A DNA stretch of 64,000 nt from Porites lobata (Eukaryota > Cnidaria > Anthozoa > Scleractinia > Poritidae), in assembly GCA_942486035.1 (NCBI GenBank), contig CALNXK010000035.1:3076001-3140000 (forward strand), read 5' to 3'. The position numbers and the translations under genes were made by a program. This document shows positions 14,001 through 27,846 of the stretch, piece after piece; the stretch's first letter is position 1; the number at the start of each line of letters is the position of its first letter. Below the pieces are notes generated by a model. It did no database searches. It was not told the origin of the DNA and saw only the letters and a program-made list of their open reading frames with translations.

Positions 14001-17000
14001 CTAGAGTAGGTTGATCTGCTTTCTTATCTCATCTGTGACAGGACTTTCTCATACAACCTCCCAACCTCTGCCATCAACAGCTACTTCCCAACAACATGTA
14101 GCTCCAGCAGCAGCAGCATCTACTTGGAATCAAGCACAAACCCGTCCCCAGGGAAATGACCTGGATATTCTGGACACTGGAGACATATTGCCTCATGTTG
14201 ATGGCCAAGAGGTTGAAGAAATTTTTGCTGGTATAGAAAGAGAGATGACAAACAGTGTGTTTAATTTTTTGGATACTGACATAAATGACAGTGTTGTGGT
14301 CAGCAACCAAGAACAGTTTGCACCTTCAGTTTCCAACTCTGCTGTACCACACCATGGTGTAGGTCTTCAGTCTGGTCAACACCCTGTGGCTGCTGCCTAT
14401 GGCCAAGGTGTCACCAATCATGCCTACAATACTGGTTCTGCCCATTTCCAAGGTGTTCCTGGAGGGCCAGGATATCAACATGGAACACACAATCAAATTG
14501 ATGGCTTTCCCAGTTCTGTTGTTTCAGGCCAACTTGGATTTGGCCAAAGCAGTACCTTTCCAAGACCAGGTGACCTCGATGACTTACCAAGGGAACGACG
14601 CAGACCGCCCAGTCCTAGAACAGACCCGCTAAAACAACAGCAGAAATGGGAAGAGGATGAGAAGCTTGGGGCCATGGCAACTATATCACCAGTTCTATAC
14701 GCTAACCTTGAACATGCCAACTTGAAGCAAGAGTATCCTGGTAAGTCAGTGGAAATTGGCAGGAAACAAATGTGACCATAGTTAACGTGCACATAATGTC
14801 AGTGTCTTTGTGGCTCACTGAAATGTAGCATTAAAATGGTAACTCTGAGGTCATTAGTCCTGAATGTTTGTTGTGTGCAAAGCTGTAACAATCAGTTCTT
14901 CATCTAACTTTGCATGTGATCACAAGGAGCAGAAGACTCATGTTTGACCTTGATTCCAGTTTTTGTGATACAGCTGTAGTTGTGTAAATAAATGTGACTG
15001 ATTATGCCGTCATGTAACAATGTTTCAAGACTAGCTGGACTGTTGTGGAATGTCCCCAACTTTGACCATCTTAGTAGGAGCGATCATTTTCACCTAAAAG
15101 GCGATGTTGTGGAAAAGTGAAGGTTTCCGAATGAGGCACAAAGTGTTAGGATAAAAAAAGATATTTTCCCTGTATTATTTACTGAAAGTGGATCCTGTGA
15201 GCCCAGAGCCCTTAGGCCTGCAGGATATTAATTTTCTTGGGTAAAGAAACTGTAATAAGATGATAATGTGTCTTAAGTAAACCATGGTCCAAGGTTTTAC
15301 AAATTTAACTCCCCTGGCCCTTGTGACGTGCATAGCAAGCAATAGTATGTATCTGTATGTGCAGATGTATTTAACTGACAAAACCAGTAATGTTTTGTTT
15401 ACCCTTTTAAACCTTATGTCAAAATTTACATTCTCATTCGTTGCCCCGAGGCATTCCTTTAGACGTGGTGGGGAGAAGTTGCTAACCTTGTGTGATCTTT
15501 TCCTTAACTATCTGACTACATTATTTTTCTAGTACATTGTTGTAACAAGGAGAAATGCAGTGTTTATCACTCTTTGGGCATAAAGGTCTAAGCCGTGCCC
15601 CACCTTCACCCAGCCACCACCCATCCCCGCAACCCTACCTATACCTGTAGTCCTTACTATACCTATACAAGTACGCGTATTAGTTTTATGTTATTTAAGA
15701 GGTTATTGCAGTGGAGTTAGTGTGAATCAAGTTACTTGGCTATTTAACCAGATTAACTGATTTTGAAACTTGTTATTTAAGAATGGGCTAACAGGTACAG
15801 AGCTATCGCAAGATTGTGGAGAAAATTGTCAGTGGAGCAAAGGGATCCTTATCGGGTAAGGGTACTTAACCCAAACATTCAGAGTTTGTTCTCTTGTGCT
15901 AAGTTAGCAGTAGCAAGAGTTGATGATACCATACTGACAGTATGTTTGGTCCATTAAGCATTTCTTTTTTAATTGTTTTTTTTTTTTAGCTGAAGGCAAG
16001 GGACAACCGTGTGCGGTTAAAAGATCAGGGGAAAAAGGTAAATATTACTAATTCAACGAACAATAAAGAACAAGTTACCGACCTGTTTGTAGGGTTTCTT
16101 GTTAAATTGTTGTCCTCGGCGTAAATAGCCTGTTCACAGACCTTTTATTTTCTCTTAACGTCCATCGAGCGTGCGTGATAAAAATAAGACAACGTCTGTG
16201 TACAGGCTACGGCTGAAAAGGTAAAGACATTCTGATGGTGAGGATAAAGGGTGAAATTTTGAAACGACACGTCCAACATTTGTTTAGACATCATGCCATT
16301 AGAAGCTGCTAAAATCATGTCAGTGATTTTGTATACATTTTCCGTTAATAGTTTGCAAATAGCCCACGTTCGATATATTAAAATTCTAACTTGACACGGA
16401 GGCTTTAGGGACAAAATTGCAATTTTTTCAGGACTCCATTGTCCCGCAATTCCGAGAAGAGACTTAGACACAAAGAAAACCAAACCAAATATACAAAAAT
16501 GAGGAGAAAGCCTCGGAGTAACGTTAGAATTTTAATACATCGAACGTGGGTAATAAACTATGGTAAAGGTGAGTAGGGCTTTGACAATGTTGCAAAGTCA
16601 TACGTTCTCTCCAAGGTAAGATCAAGTGTATTCTTGCAAGAGTTGTAGCAGTATTGTTGGATGAATTTATGTGCTCAAAATGTGGTACACCACTTACATT
16701 ATTTTGCTGTATTGGAAATTGTGTTGCTATCGTACCGTCCGTCGGGTGTTAAGCTTACTTAGTAATTCCACGAACTGACATCCATGCCTTTTTTAATATC
16801 GATACCTAGTTCTTTTTATTGGCGCCATTGAAATGTCACAAAATTACTTGTTCATTTATTTTAGTTCGAATTATGTTTTACATATGGGCTGCTAGGTAAT
16901 TCTTTCTGGTGAAAAGCTAGCTGGCTAGATCGGTGTTTGAAGAATCGTAATTCAATAGGTTTTACAGCGACTTCAAATGCAGTTTGATGTTTTTTAGCAC

Positions 17001-20000
17001 GGCAGATTTGTTGACCTAGTTGTCTTTTCTTTCCCAGTTAATTGCAAGAAATGATGAAAACTCAAAAGCAGAAGGACAGAAGCCAGCTCAAAATAACCCT
17101 CAGCAGCAGCAACAACAACTTCCTTCACAAGAGCAGCAGCAGCAGCCGACCCAGCTGCCACAACAGGAGCTGCTGCAGCAAACACAACCCACACAACAGC
17201 AAGTGCAGCAGGTACCCCACCCCTCACAAGACCCACGCCAAAGCCATCAATACGAGCAGTATGTACCCATGCAAACAAATGTAGACGGCTCCCTGTTTCC
17301 AGTTACTTCTGTTATGCCGGTACCACTCACACCTACCACACCAGCAAGGTCAACAACTCCGGTGACTCCAGGCACTCCTGGAGCCATGACACCTACCACC
17401 CCCACAACACCAACTCCTACCCATGGTCAAGTGTTGAGCCATTCACAGATCGCACTAAGCCATCCAGCAGCTGCAGTGAACCATCCCCAGGGAGGAAAAA
17501 CCGTCAGTTCCAAGGGTAAAAAAACTAAGGAGGAGAAGGAGAGGGAAAAGGAACTCAGAAAGCAACGGCTACGAATTCAACAGGAACAAGAACGGCAGTG
17601 GAAAATTCTCCAGCAAAGGAGAGCTTTGGAGCAGCAGCGTCAACAACAGCAACAGCAACAGGAAAACACCCTGCTAAGACAGGAGCTCCGGAAACAACAG
17701 CAGGCAAAAGGCACCAAAGGAACTGATGAGCAGAAGAAAAAACGTTTACCAAAGGGTAGCAAGCGAGCTTCCTGTCAGGCGTCAAAGGGACAACGACATG
17801 CTGATCCAACAGTTTCAAACTTAGGTCTTCACGGAGAAAACTCTGATAGATCATTTCAAGGCACTCAAGGCGTACAGCAACAAGTGCTACCGGTTGAATC
17901 TTCGTTTTCTGCTGCACCAAGAGCGAATGCTAATGCTCTTGCATCTTCTACCACACAACTTCAAAATGAATCGTCACATGATTTTTTGGCTCATTATGAT
18001 GAGCAAAGGGATAAACCGTTTAAAGAAGGAGAAATTGACACAAGAGAAAGTAATTGCAGACCTGAAATCTCTACCCCAGTCACAGATGAATTACGTTCAG
18101 TGAATGCAGATGCTAGTCAGCGATATCAGGTACCATTCAATTGGCAAAAGGAGACCATAGAAGAAACAGTACAGCATACAGATAGAGCTATCTGGGAACA
18201 TCCTCAAGGTCACCACCAACTGGAACAACCAAGAAGACCTAGTGACCACGCGCGTCAACCACAGGAAGCTGCAAGACAAAGTGTGTGGGACTGTGAAGAT
18301 CTACAACCTGAAGCCAGTCGGGATCATTTGGGCAGCACCAACCTTCAGAACGGCACTACTCTTATTGAACAACACATAAGGCCCTCTCAAGAATCTCTTC
18401 AAGAGCAGGAACAGGTCGCTCATGGCAACTTCAGTTCTCACGAGCAATTAGCGTTTCAAGGTGAAAAACAGCAATCTTGGTTATCTGTGTCTCATGGTAA
18501 TCCTACGGGGATACCTGTGACACAGTCATCGATGCAAGGTCAACAGGTTGGTGGGGAAAATGAGCAAATAGGACAGCAACCTTCTATCCCTGATTCGATT
18601 CAAGGTCTGCCTTATCCAGTACAACAGGAAGTGGCGTTGAATTCTTCGGAACAGCACCACCAACAACCAAGTGTGGACCTTCAGCAGTCTTCTCAGCAAA
18701 TTGCAGTGATGCACTGGCAACAAGAACTGTCTCAAGTTCGGGCACAGGTAGCAGCTGCTGATCTCCTTCCACCTCAATCCATCGCCCCTCATTCAGCCGT
18801 TCCCCCTCCCCCTCCCCCTCCGCCGCCACCCTTACCGGCGTCCCAACAGCAGCAACAACAAACAGGACCGTTACAAGCCTATGAAATCAACACAGGGTGG
18901 CCCTCGCAGCAGGGACAAGTACCACCACCACCACCACCACCACCACATGTACATCCACAGTCAACTACACCTTTTTCTCAGCAACCTCAGCAACTACATA
19001 GTGCTTCAAATCTACAACCTGCAATTTCACAGATGCCGTTTCAAGCTGTTCAGCAGCCTCCAATCCAGATAGCACCCAATCAACTTCCTGCCCTACCGAT
19101 GACTGTCCAGTCTCAGGAAAACCAACTGCATCAACCCCAGCAAGACGTGGCTCAGAGACAGCAGCGGGAACAACTCATCCGAGCTCAACAGCAGCAATTT
19201 TTCCAGATGCTTCAACAACAACAAGTGTTGCAACAGCAACAGCAGCAGCAGCAGCAGCAGCAACAACAACAACAGAGCACTGCAATTCAGCCAGGATTTG
19301 TGCGAGCTCGATTTAATCAAGTCGCAAACACAAAAGATTTGCCTGAAATTGATACAGAGGAAGAACATCAAGAAAGGTTGCGATTCCTTTATCGTCAACG
19401 CCAAGCACAGAAACAACAGCAAATGCAGATGCACGCGCAGCTGATGCAGCAGGCTTGGATCCAGCAGCAGCTAACAACTGCAAATGGTCAAGGAGTTATG
19501 CCTTCGGGGATGATACCAGTGGACACTTCCAACCCTCAGTTAATGCAACAGTTTGCCCAGCAGATGCATCCTCAGATGTCTGACGTAACACAACAGCAGC
19601 TGTTTGCTGAATATCAACGACGAATACAACAGCGCCAAGACTTAGGCAAACAAACGGTTCAGTATGAAAAGGTATTGCAAGAATTTCAGCAACAGCAAGG
19701 AATAGCGGTAGGTGGTGCCCACCCTACAGCTCCCTTCATCGAGGTTCCACAGCAGAGATTTGCTGTAAGACAGCCTACTCCAATGGTTCAGCCTGGTTTG
19801 AAACCTATTATCCCTTACGGACTTGATGGCCAGTTTGTGGGTCAACAGCAGCAATTTTACAAGATGCAACTACAGCAACAGATGATGATGCAACAACCAA
19901 AAAGTGAACTTCTCCAAAACAATACTTCCCAGTCTAGTCCTTCAACAGGAAAGGTTGATACACCGAAAAGTAATGTTGAAGCCAAGGATGATTCCGGTGA

Positions 20001-23000
20001 GTCACTTAACAGGTCTGGCTCTGTAGTTCAGAGTGATGCCATTAATGATTCCCAAGAAAATGTACAGTCTTCCGGGGATCACTCGCGCCAAAGATGTGAA
20101 AAGACGGAAACAGAAACTGCGGAACACCAAGACAACCTGAAGAGCATGGGTGACTCAACAACTGCAATGGTTCCTGTTGCCAGTTTTGAAGAAGAAGCGT
20201 CTGTATCTCATTGCAAGAAAGATAATCTTAGTGATGAAGGTAGCGTTGGGCATGACATAGAAGCTACTGCTGAGAGCAAGGAAGGCACCAGTGGGATAGA
20301 AAAAGAAACCTTGAATTCCTCAACGGGTACTGCATTTGGAGAGGGATGTGGTAAAAGAACCGGTGAAATTGGTAACGATAATGGTAAGAAAAAAGGTGAT
20401 GAGGATGTTGAACATACGAAGGTTGAAGAGAATGATAATAGTCACGTTGACGAAGAAGTTGTTGAAAAGGAACCTTCTAAGGCGAGTAATGGCAGAGATG
20501 ACCTTCCAAATGATACATCCTCTGATGTGGGGTGCAAAGAAGTTGCCAACACAAGGAGTTCTTCAGTGGAAGTAAATCAAAGTAGCGATGAAGCGCAAAC
20601 ATCAAGGTCAGACGTTGAAGAAATACAGAAGAACAAACTGGAGGAAGGTGAGGACGCAAAACCGCTGCGTCATCAAGAGTCAAAACTTTTATCTGGAGCA
20701 GAAACAATTCATGATACTAACCAAGCCCCTGCTCAGGCACTCCATGTACCCAGCCAGGGACTGCCAGTACCTCCTCCTCCTCAACCCCAGCAATTCATTG
20801 TTCAGCAACAGTTCTTAGCATTTCAGCAGCAGTTTCTACAAATGCAACAGCAAAGGCAGGTTCTTGTCCAGCAGTACCAACAACTGCAACAACAACTGCA
20901 CCAGGCAGGAGGGCAGGATCCCGTGCTAGCAGCACAGGTTATGACTGTCCAGTCCCAAGGACAAGTTCTTCAACAGCAAATGGTCCAGGCCTGGCAACAG
21001 ATTCAGCTGATCCAACATCAACTGCAGCTCGCAGGTGCACCGAACCAACAGCAGCAGCCACAGGCTTCGCAGTCTCAGTTAGGTTCACAGTGGCCACAGG
21101 GAGTTATTCAAGGTCATCAGATAGCAGCGCAGCCTGGTGTTATCGCTGCGAGACCAGGGGCGATGGCAATGCAGCATCCTTTGCAAGCTCGTGGATCACT
21201 GACTGACAAGGTAGGATATCTTTGATGATATACCATCTTATAGTCCATTTTTGCCCGGACGTTAGCCCTTTCTTTTACTGAACTGATGACTCTCTATGTC
21301 GTGGCTTTCTTGCTTTCAGGTTCTTGATGAAATACCAAAACAAGGTAGAGGAAGAAGCAAGAGTAAAGACGCGCCACTTCAACCTTCTCCCCATGGTCCG
21401 CCAAACCCAGGCATGGACTGGCCCCCTCCCAAAGCAAAACAGACTAAACCACGGCAGAGGAGAAGCAAGAAAGCAGGACCAAAAGCTGATCCTGATCTTG
21501 AGCTACAACAACAGATGCTTCAGCAACAGTTATACCAACAAATGGAGCAAAGGCATCGTCTTATGCAACAAAAGCAAGGGCTGTACGTTGAACAGGGAAA
21601 ACATCCCGGGCAACAACCTTCACCTTCATTAACTCAACATGTAGTTGATAACCCTGGTGTGCTTGCTCAAACATCTATGGATATGCCGCACCCAACGCGA
21701 CCGTTATCACACACGCCAGAACTGCAACAAGGGCTGCCATCAAGACCAGATTCGCAAATCGGCTTGCCCCCTGGGACAACGGGTCCTCAGATGCCCTCGG
21801 GTCCTCAAGTGCCCCTTCCTCCTAACATGCAAATTCCTCCAGGTCATCCACAAAAAAATGATCAAGGCTCCTTTTCTCAGAGATTCCCAACACCGGAAGA
21901 TTATCTTAAGCAATTTGGCCAAAACCAGATGCATCAGAGGCAACCAACCGTGCGGTATGTAGCAGAAGCAAACAATCCCTTCAGCGATCAGTTTCAGGGT
22001 TTGGAAAACAAAGGAAGAGGGCGAGGAACAGAAAGGAAGAAACCTGGTCCCAGGAAACCAGGGAAGCCTCGAGGCAAAAAAGCAAAAGAAGCAGTACTTC
22101 CAGATGTCGACCCTCTACAACAGCAGCAAACGAGTTCTGCTGTTCGGGAGCTTGTTTCTCCATGGCATGCTGCCACACCATCACCGCTAGCACGGGACGT
22201 AATGCAAGAAAAATCAGAAGGCACAGGAGTTCCCCAGTCCCCGCAAGTGCAGATTAATATCGGGCCTGGTGATCGTCATGAGTCAATAAAACAAGAGAAT
22301 CCCGATGGAAGTAAAGACGACAAAGATCAGGAGAATACAAAGCAGGACATTCCAGCAGAGCAGCACACTGAGGCTGGCTACGGCGCGCCGTCCGAAGGAG
22401 AAGTAAAAAAGGACATCAATGTCGCTGAGAAGGAGAGTACAGGTGACACGCGTGGTGTTACAAAAGAGGGGTCTGAGTCTGCTGAGAAGAATAAAGGGGC
22501 ATGCAAAGGTACGGGGCTAGAAGCACTGCAAAGGTTGGAGTCTATGGTTGCAGACATGGCAAATGAGGAAGAAGCATGTAAAGAGCTGGAGAAGCAGTCT
22601 GAATTGGAAAGACTGCTGGATGAGAATGAATATGATCCTGAAATGGACAAGATATACGAAAGAGATTTTATAGAAGACACTCCGTTCGAAAGAAGCTTAC
22701 TCTCACCTAATAAAACTGTGGGCAATGGATCTCAGGCTAACTCTGTGGCCTCTCTTGAGTGTCATGAAGAGAGTCTCATTTCGCCATTGTTTGAGGAGCC
22801 TGAAAAAAGAAAAGAGCGGCAGAAGTTTTTCGCGGACGTTTCGTGTAGTGAAACACCTCAAGTAGAAAAGAAATGTAGTGACGAGTCTATGGGCAAAACT
22901 GAAAGCGAAGAGCGAAGTAAAAAAGAGATTTTGCTGACACCCTCTATCGAACCATCTCTAACTCCTGATGTTGCTACTCCTGTTATTGATTCTAAAGAAG

Positions 23001-26000
23001 ATGCCATCGAGGTGGTTGATCATGGTAGAAACGTGAGCGATCAAAGTAGAGATCCATGTAAGCAAGAAGCTATCGAGGATACTGTAGCAATTAGGAATGA
23101 AGGTTCAATGCGAGAATTAGGTTCACTTGATGCAGTTGGTAATCAAGGACCTCACAGAGAACTAGAGCAAAGTATTGGAACAAGAGAATCTGTGGCAATT
23201 GGGAGTGCTGCCTCCGAAGCCATCCGTCATCCGGAAAGTGCCGTCCCTGTATCTATTACATCAAGTGTTGGACCTTCAGTAAACGAGCTGCTAAATAGTG
23301 TAAATGGCAAAGACTTGATTGTTCAAGAATGTAAAAACCATCAGCAGACGCCAGGCGAAGCTCCTTTTGGAAGCAGCAGGGATGTATGTGCAGCTTTTCC
23401 TCAGCAAAATGCTACAAATATGAGTAGTTGTATTGTACCAGAAGCTGTACATGAAACTGTGGATCAAATCTCCGACACTAAGAAATACTACACGGCTGAT
23501 CCAGTGCAAGAACCAACAGCAACACTTCCTGCTCGTCCAGTTCAGCGTGAGAAGCCTGCTAAGGCATCAAAACAATCGAGTCGACCGAAAAACCAGCATG
23601 GATTATCAGATGCAGTAGCGAAGAAGAAAACTCCTACAAAGGAGGAAGACCCCATTAAAAAGCAGTGGCAGGAGCTAAAAAGGCAGGAGTACGAGCGAAA
23701 GAAGCGCGAGTACGAGGAACAACAGAAGAAAAAACGAGCACTTCAACAACAACTTCGCATAGAAAAACAAATCATCAGAGAGCAGAGGAAACGGCATCGT
23801 ATTTATATGAATCCCAGCAGCCGGAGCAAGCAGAAAACAGAAGTTGTTAACACTGCTATATCCTTGACGATCTCCACTGTTAACAACTCTCACAAAGAAG
23901 TCAAGCCGGGGACTCGTCTTTCTCTCTGCGAACCCAAGTTGCTTTTGACTCATGCCTTGACACATCCGTACGGAAGCAGGCCTTTTAACGGACAGTGTCC
24001 TTTGAAAGGGAACTTTGGTTCAGCAAAAATAGATGGAATGGTTGACTTTTATTCACAGTTTCCAATATCTGGGGTGGATGTTGTGTTGGGACATCCGCCG
24101 ACCCCACCCTCGTCTCTGCCACCCTCCCCAGGGGTGCATCAGCATAAGAACGATTCCAGTGAAAAGCCTCTTGTAAATGGCGACGTTTCGCCTGAGCATT
24201 CTGAACGCGCTGAACTGCTTGCTTCTAACAAGGCACACGGTTCGGATAGTGAGCGGCCATCCAAACGGGCGCGGTACATGGCAGTTTTGGATTCTGCCAG
24301 AGGGGGCGTTAGTGTTCCTCCATCAATGCCTACTCCTCCTTTGTCCGATTCGGCAGCGTCGTCTGTGAACGATCGAATCGCTGACGCACAATCTTCTGGG
24401 AAACAACTTCTCCTTATAAGGTCTGAATCAAACGGTAAAGAATCCAATAGTAATTCTTCGTCTTCGTCACCTGAAACAGTTCAGTACATTGCTTCTTCAT
24501 CTCCGGAGTCCGATGCACTCAATAGAATGCAGACTCCTAAGTTCTCAGCTTTATTACATCGTGACAGTACAGACTCGCCAACGTTTCCAGCAGTGACAAT
24601 AAAACGCGAGAAAGTGGAACACGTCTTACAAAATGGTATATGCCCGTCTTTTAACGATTCCTGTAGGAGTATTTCGGATACTCATTTTGGTGAGACTACT
24701 TGCTGTGGGCCTAGAGCAGAGAACGATGCTGATGATTTGGACAATATTCACGTGTCATTGACATTGTCGCCAACATCAGACCAAAGGGTCACAGACACTG
24801 TGGCGTCAGTCGCTGCATTGATAGGCTGTTCTCCTCCCCGACGCTCGGACATTGTTATCGAGCCGGCTGGAAATACTGTACCTTCCAGTGGTTACTTAAA
24901 ACCTACTAACAAACTCGGCAGCAGTGCGATAGCAGCTCCTATGGCTCACACTTCATCGGATATTTATCAGAAATCACCTTTTCCAAGTTCTCAAGTAAAC
25001 CTCTCATCTAGCGAGGAAAAATGCTCGGTCAAAAGACCAGAAGGTCCGTACTGTCGTCACTGTGATGTTTTAATAATAGGTATTGGTATGAAACGTAAAC
25101 CAGACGATGAAGAAACGGTACAGGGACTAGACACAGTGAATTCAAATGAAACAGCCAAGGACAACGCAGATTATAAAATCTACAGAGTTAGTGTGGAAGC
25201 AGGGGACTGTACAGGGGACATATTTTGCTCGGAAGCTTGCTTGAAGCAATATTTCGCGCATGTTGTTTCTGAATGTTCGTCACTAACGCAAGACTGTAAA
25301 TCAGGGCTCAGGGTCTTGCCGTCTCATTCGGATATGTCTGTTACATCTGTGGGTCAAACGAGTGTCGGATCCGGTAACGTGACAACAGTTAATGGAGTTG
25401 ATTGTCGGGGAGGAGTCGCAGCGGATGGATTATCGCCGACATCTTTACGGAAACTGCGAAGTCCTTCTTGGAAGGAAGAAGACCGAGATGACCAGGTTAG
25501 TTTGTTTTTTTTCCTCTTTACTCTGTTTCGATTTTATTTGATCTATGACCAAGAACATTTTTGTTTTCCCTTTATCCATGGATACCGTGTACAACATTTA
25601 TTTAGTGAAAACACTACTCATTACGATGGACAATTTGAAGCTTCTGTAAAAAAGAATGATTCAAGACGTTGTGAGAGGTATAGCAGAAAGGATGATCCGA
25701 ATTTCTATAGTGAAATACACCAAGAGTTCAGATCACAAGTATTTGAAAGATGTTGCTTTTCTTTAAACCATCATCAGGCCACTAAATAACAAGGAGAAAG
25801 TGCGTGGTTTTATGATGGGCGGGGTGGGGGCTCTCATATGAATAAGAACCTGACATGTTGCCAACAATTTTAATCTTATGTCATTTTGTACTTCACCATG
25901 AAGTTGTGAGAAGTGCTTGGCTGTCTTTTAGATTATCTGACATGTCTTTGTCAAGGTACACTATGTTTGGTACCTGCCTTCTTCAGTCATTTTCTTTGAC

Positions 26001-27795
26001 TGTTTGTGAGGCAGATACCTTTGTAGCCTCTCTAGCTTTTCTTTTTGTGTGTGAACTCTAGAAATTCATTAATAAAAATTTCTAAAATACACTACCAAAA
26101 AACAAACAAACTGTTAGACCAAGTCTGTCGTAGAGGCGTACTTTAGGGATACTTTTTGCATCTGGAGAAGCCCACATTGGCATGTTCTACACTTGGGGAC
26201 ATTTACATTTTCGTGTAGCCTGAGAAAACAGCCGACATTTGGCGACGCTACCACTGGTTTCCCCGCCAAATGACGTCTGAGAAACGAGCGCAGAAATTCC
26301 ATATTGATGACGCGTCACTACTCAGATCTGAGTAGTGACGCGTCATCAGTGTGGAATTTCTGCGCTCGTTTCTCAGACGTCATTTGGCGGGGAAACCAGT
26401 GGTAGCGTCGCCAAATGTCGGCTGTTTTCTCAGGCTACATTTTCTTTTTATCGTTGGTCTCGTTAACTCTTTATTTAAGACCTTTATTTTAAGGGACTTT
26501 GCAATTAAAGGGATTGTGTGTGTTGTTTGAACGAAGTTTTGCACTCGCTTCAAGACTTTCCACAATAACTGAAGCATATTTGGTATCTTATATCTTACTT
26601 TTATTATCTAGGGATGTTTTCATTTCTAGTCTTAGTGTGTCAAGTTGAACAGATGTTAGAACAGCGTTACTCTCTGTCTTTAGGGAAATAGTTGCAAACG
26701 TCAGCGTCGGTTACAGTGGAAAAGATGGCAGCAGAATGAAGCGGCAAAAGGTGGCAACAAGCAACGATTAGAACTTTCAGCTGAAGAGATAACGGAGGTA
26801 CGTGAAGCTAATACAGTGTTACCGGTGTGTAGCAACATGAGCTAAGACCTGGAACAGCCCAGAGTTCCGGTATTCTAAGGTTTGGTATTCCGTACAGTGG
26901 TGTGTAATCGCCATTCTGTTTTCTAGACAACTGAGTAAATGCTGCAGTCAAAGGGGTGGGTTTAAGGCTGGAAGGACGAAGTGGACGTTAGAGGAGAGGA
27001 AGTTGTCCTTCTGTTTTTGACGTTTCCTAACCCCTCCCTCCCTTGCTTTTTTTAAGCAAATTCTAACTAGAGGCATTTAAAAGTAATTTGACACGATGTG
27101 TAATTCTTTGAAGCAAGTCGTCCCCTTTGGTTGGTGTACAAAACTAGTGACCTTTTTTCGTTCATGTTGACGTACAATCACCAGAGATTGATTTGTCACT
27201 GTCACGTCTTTTTTTAGCTTCTAGGAAAACATGGCGCGTTGAAGCCCTGTGCTGATCTGCCAGATGACAAGAGGTCTTGTACTTTGTGTGGTGAGACAGG
27301 CGATGGAGACAACAACGCTTCAGCTCGGTCAGTACAACATCTGTCCTGGGAAAAGGACTCCTACACGAGCTATCTCGTATACTGTAAACTACTACTAAAC
27401 AAAAAAATACATCCGATTATAGACTCCTAGCTTTTAAGCTTGATTCAAAATCAGTAAATGAAAAACGTGTTTTTATCAGCACTGCAGTAGCTTGTTTCGA
27501 AGCGATTTTTCTTATCTGGTTTATATAAGCCCCCTAAGTTTTTAAGGACCTCCTGTTAACTCAGGGCTAATAAGCGGCAATTTACGGTATTTGACTAACT
27601 TGTCTTTGCATTATTTACTTTGAAATTCTGGAGCAGAATCTCAGGTTCACTGATCTGTACCAAGACTCTGTACAACATTTCGTTAGCTTTTTAAGCCGGT
27701 TCAGCTATCCATTAACCGACAGTTTTCAACTCGCTACCTGCCCGTTGATAACAGCACTTGGTACTGAAGGGTTATCCTGGATAAATATTCGATTA

Positions 27796-27846
<51 letters not shown>

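Noticed and set aside
17020..17037. ATG-started ORF reaching into the giant Gln-rich exon
   Set aside because: The ATG lies upstream of a strong acceptor (ttcccag to 17037) in intron sequence, and upstream exons join in phase at 17038. It is not a start codon.
19093..19434. Leu-rich minus-strand ORF
   Set aside because: It is the antisense of the poly-Gln coding tract and has no independent support.
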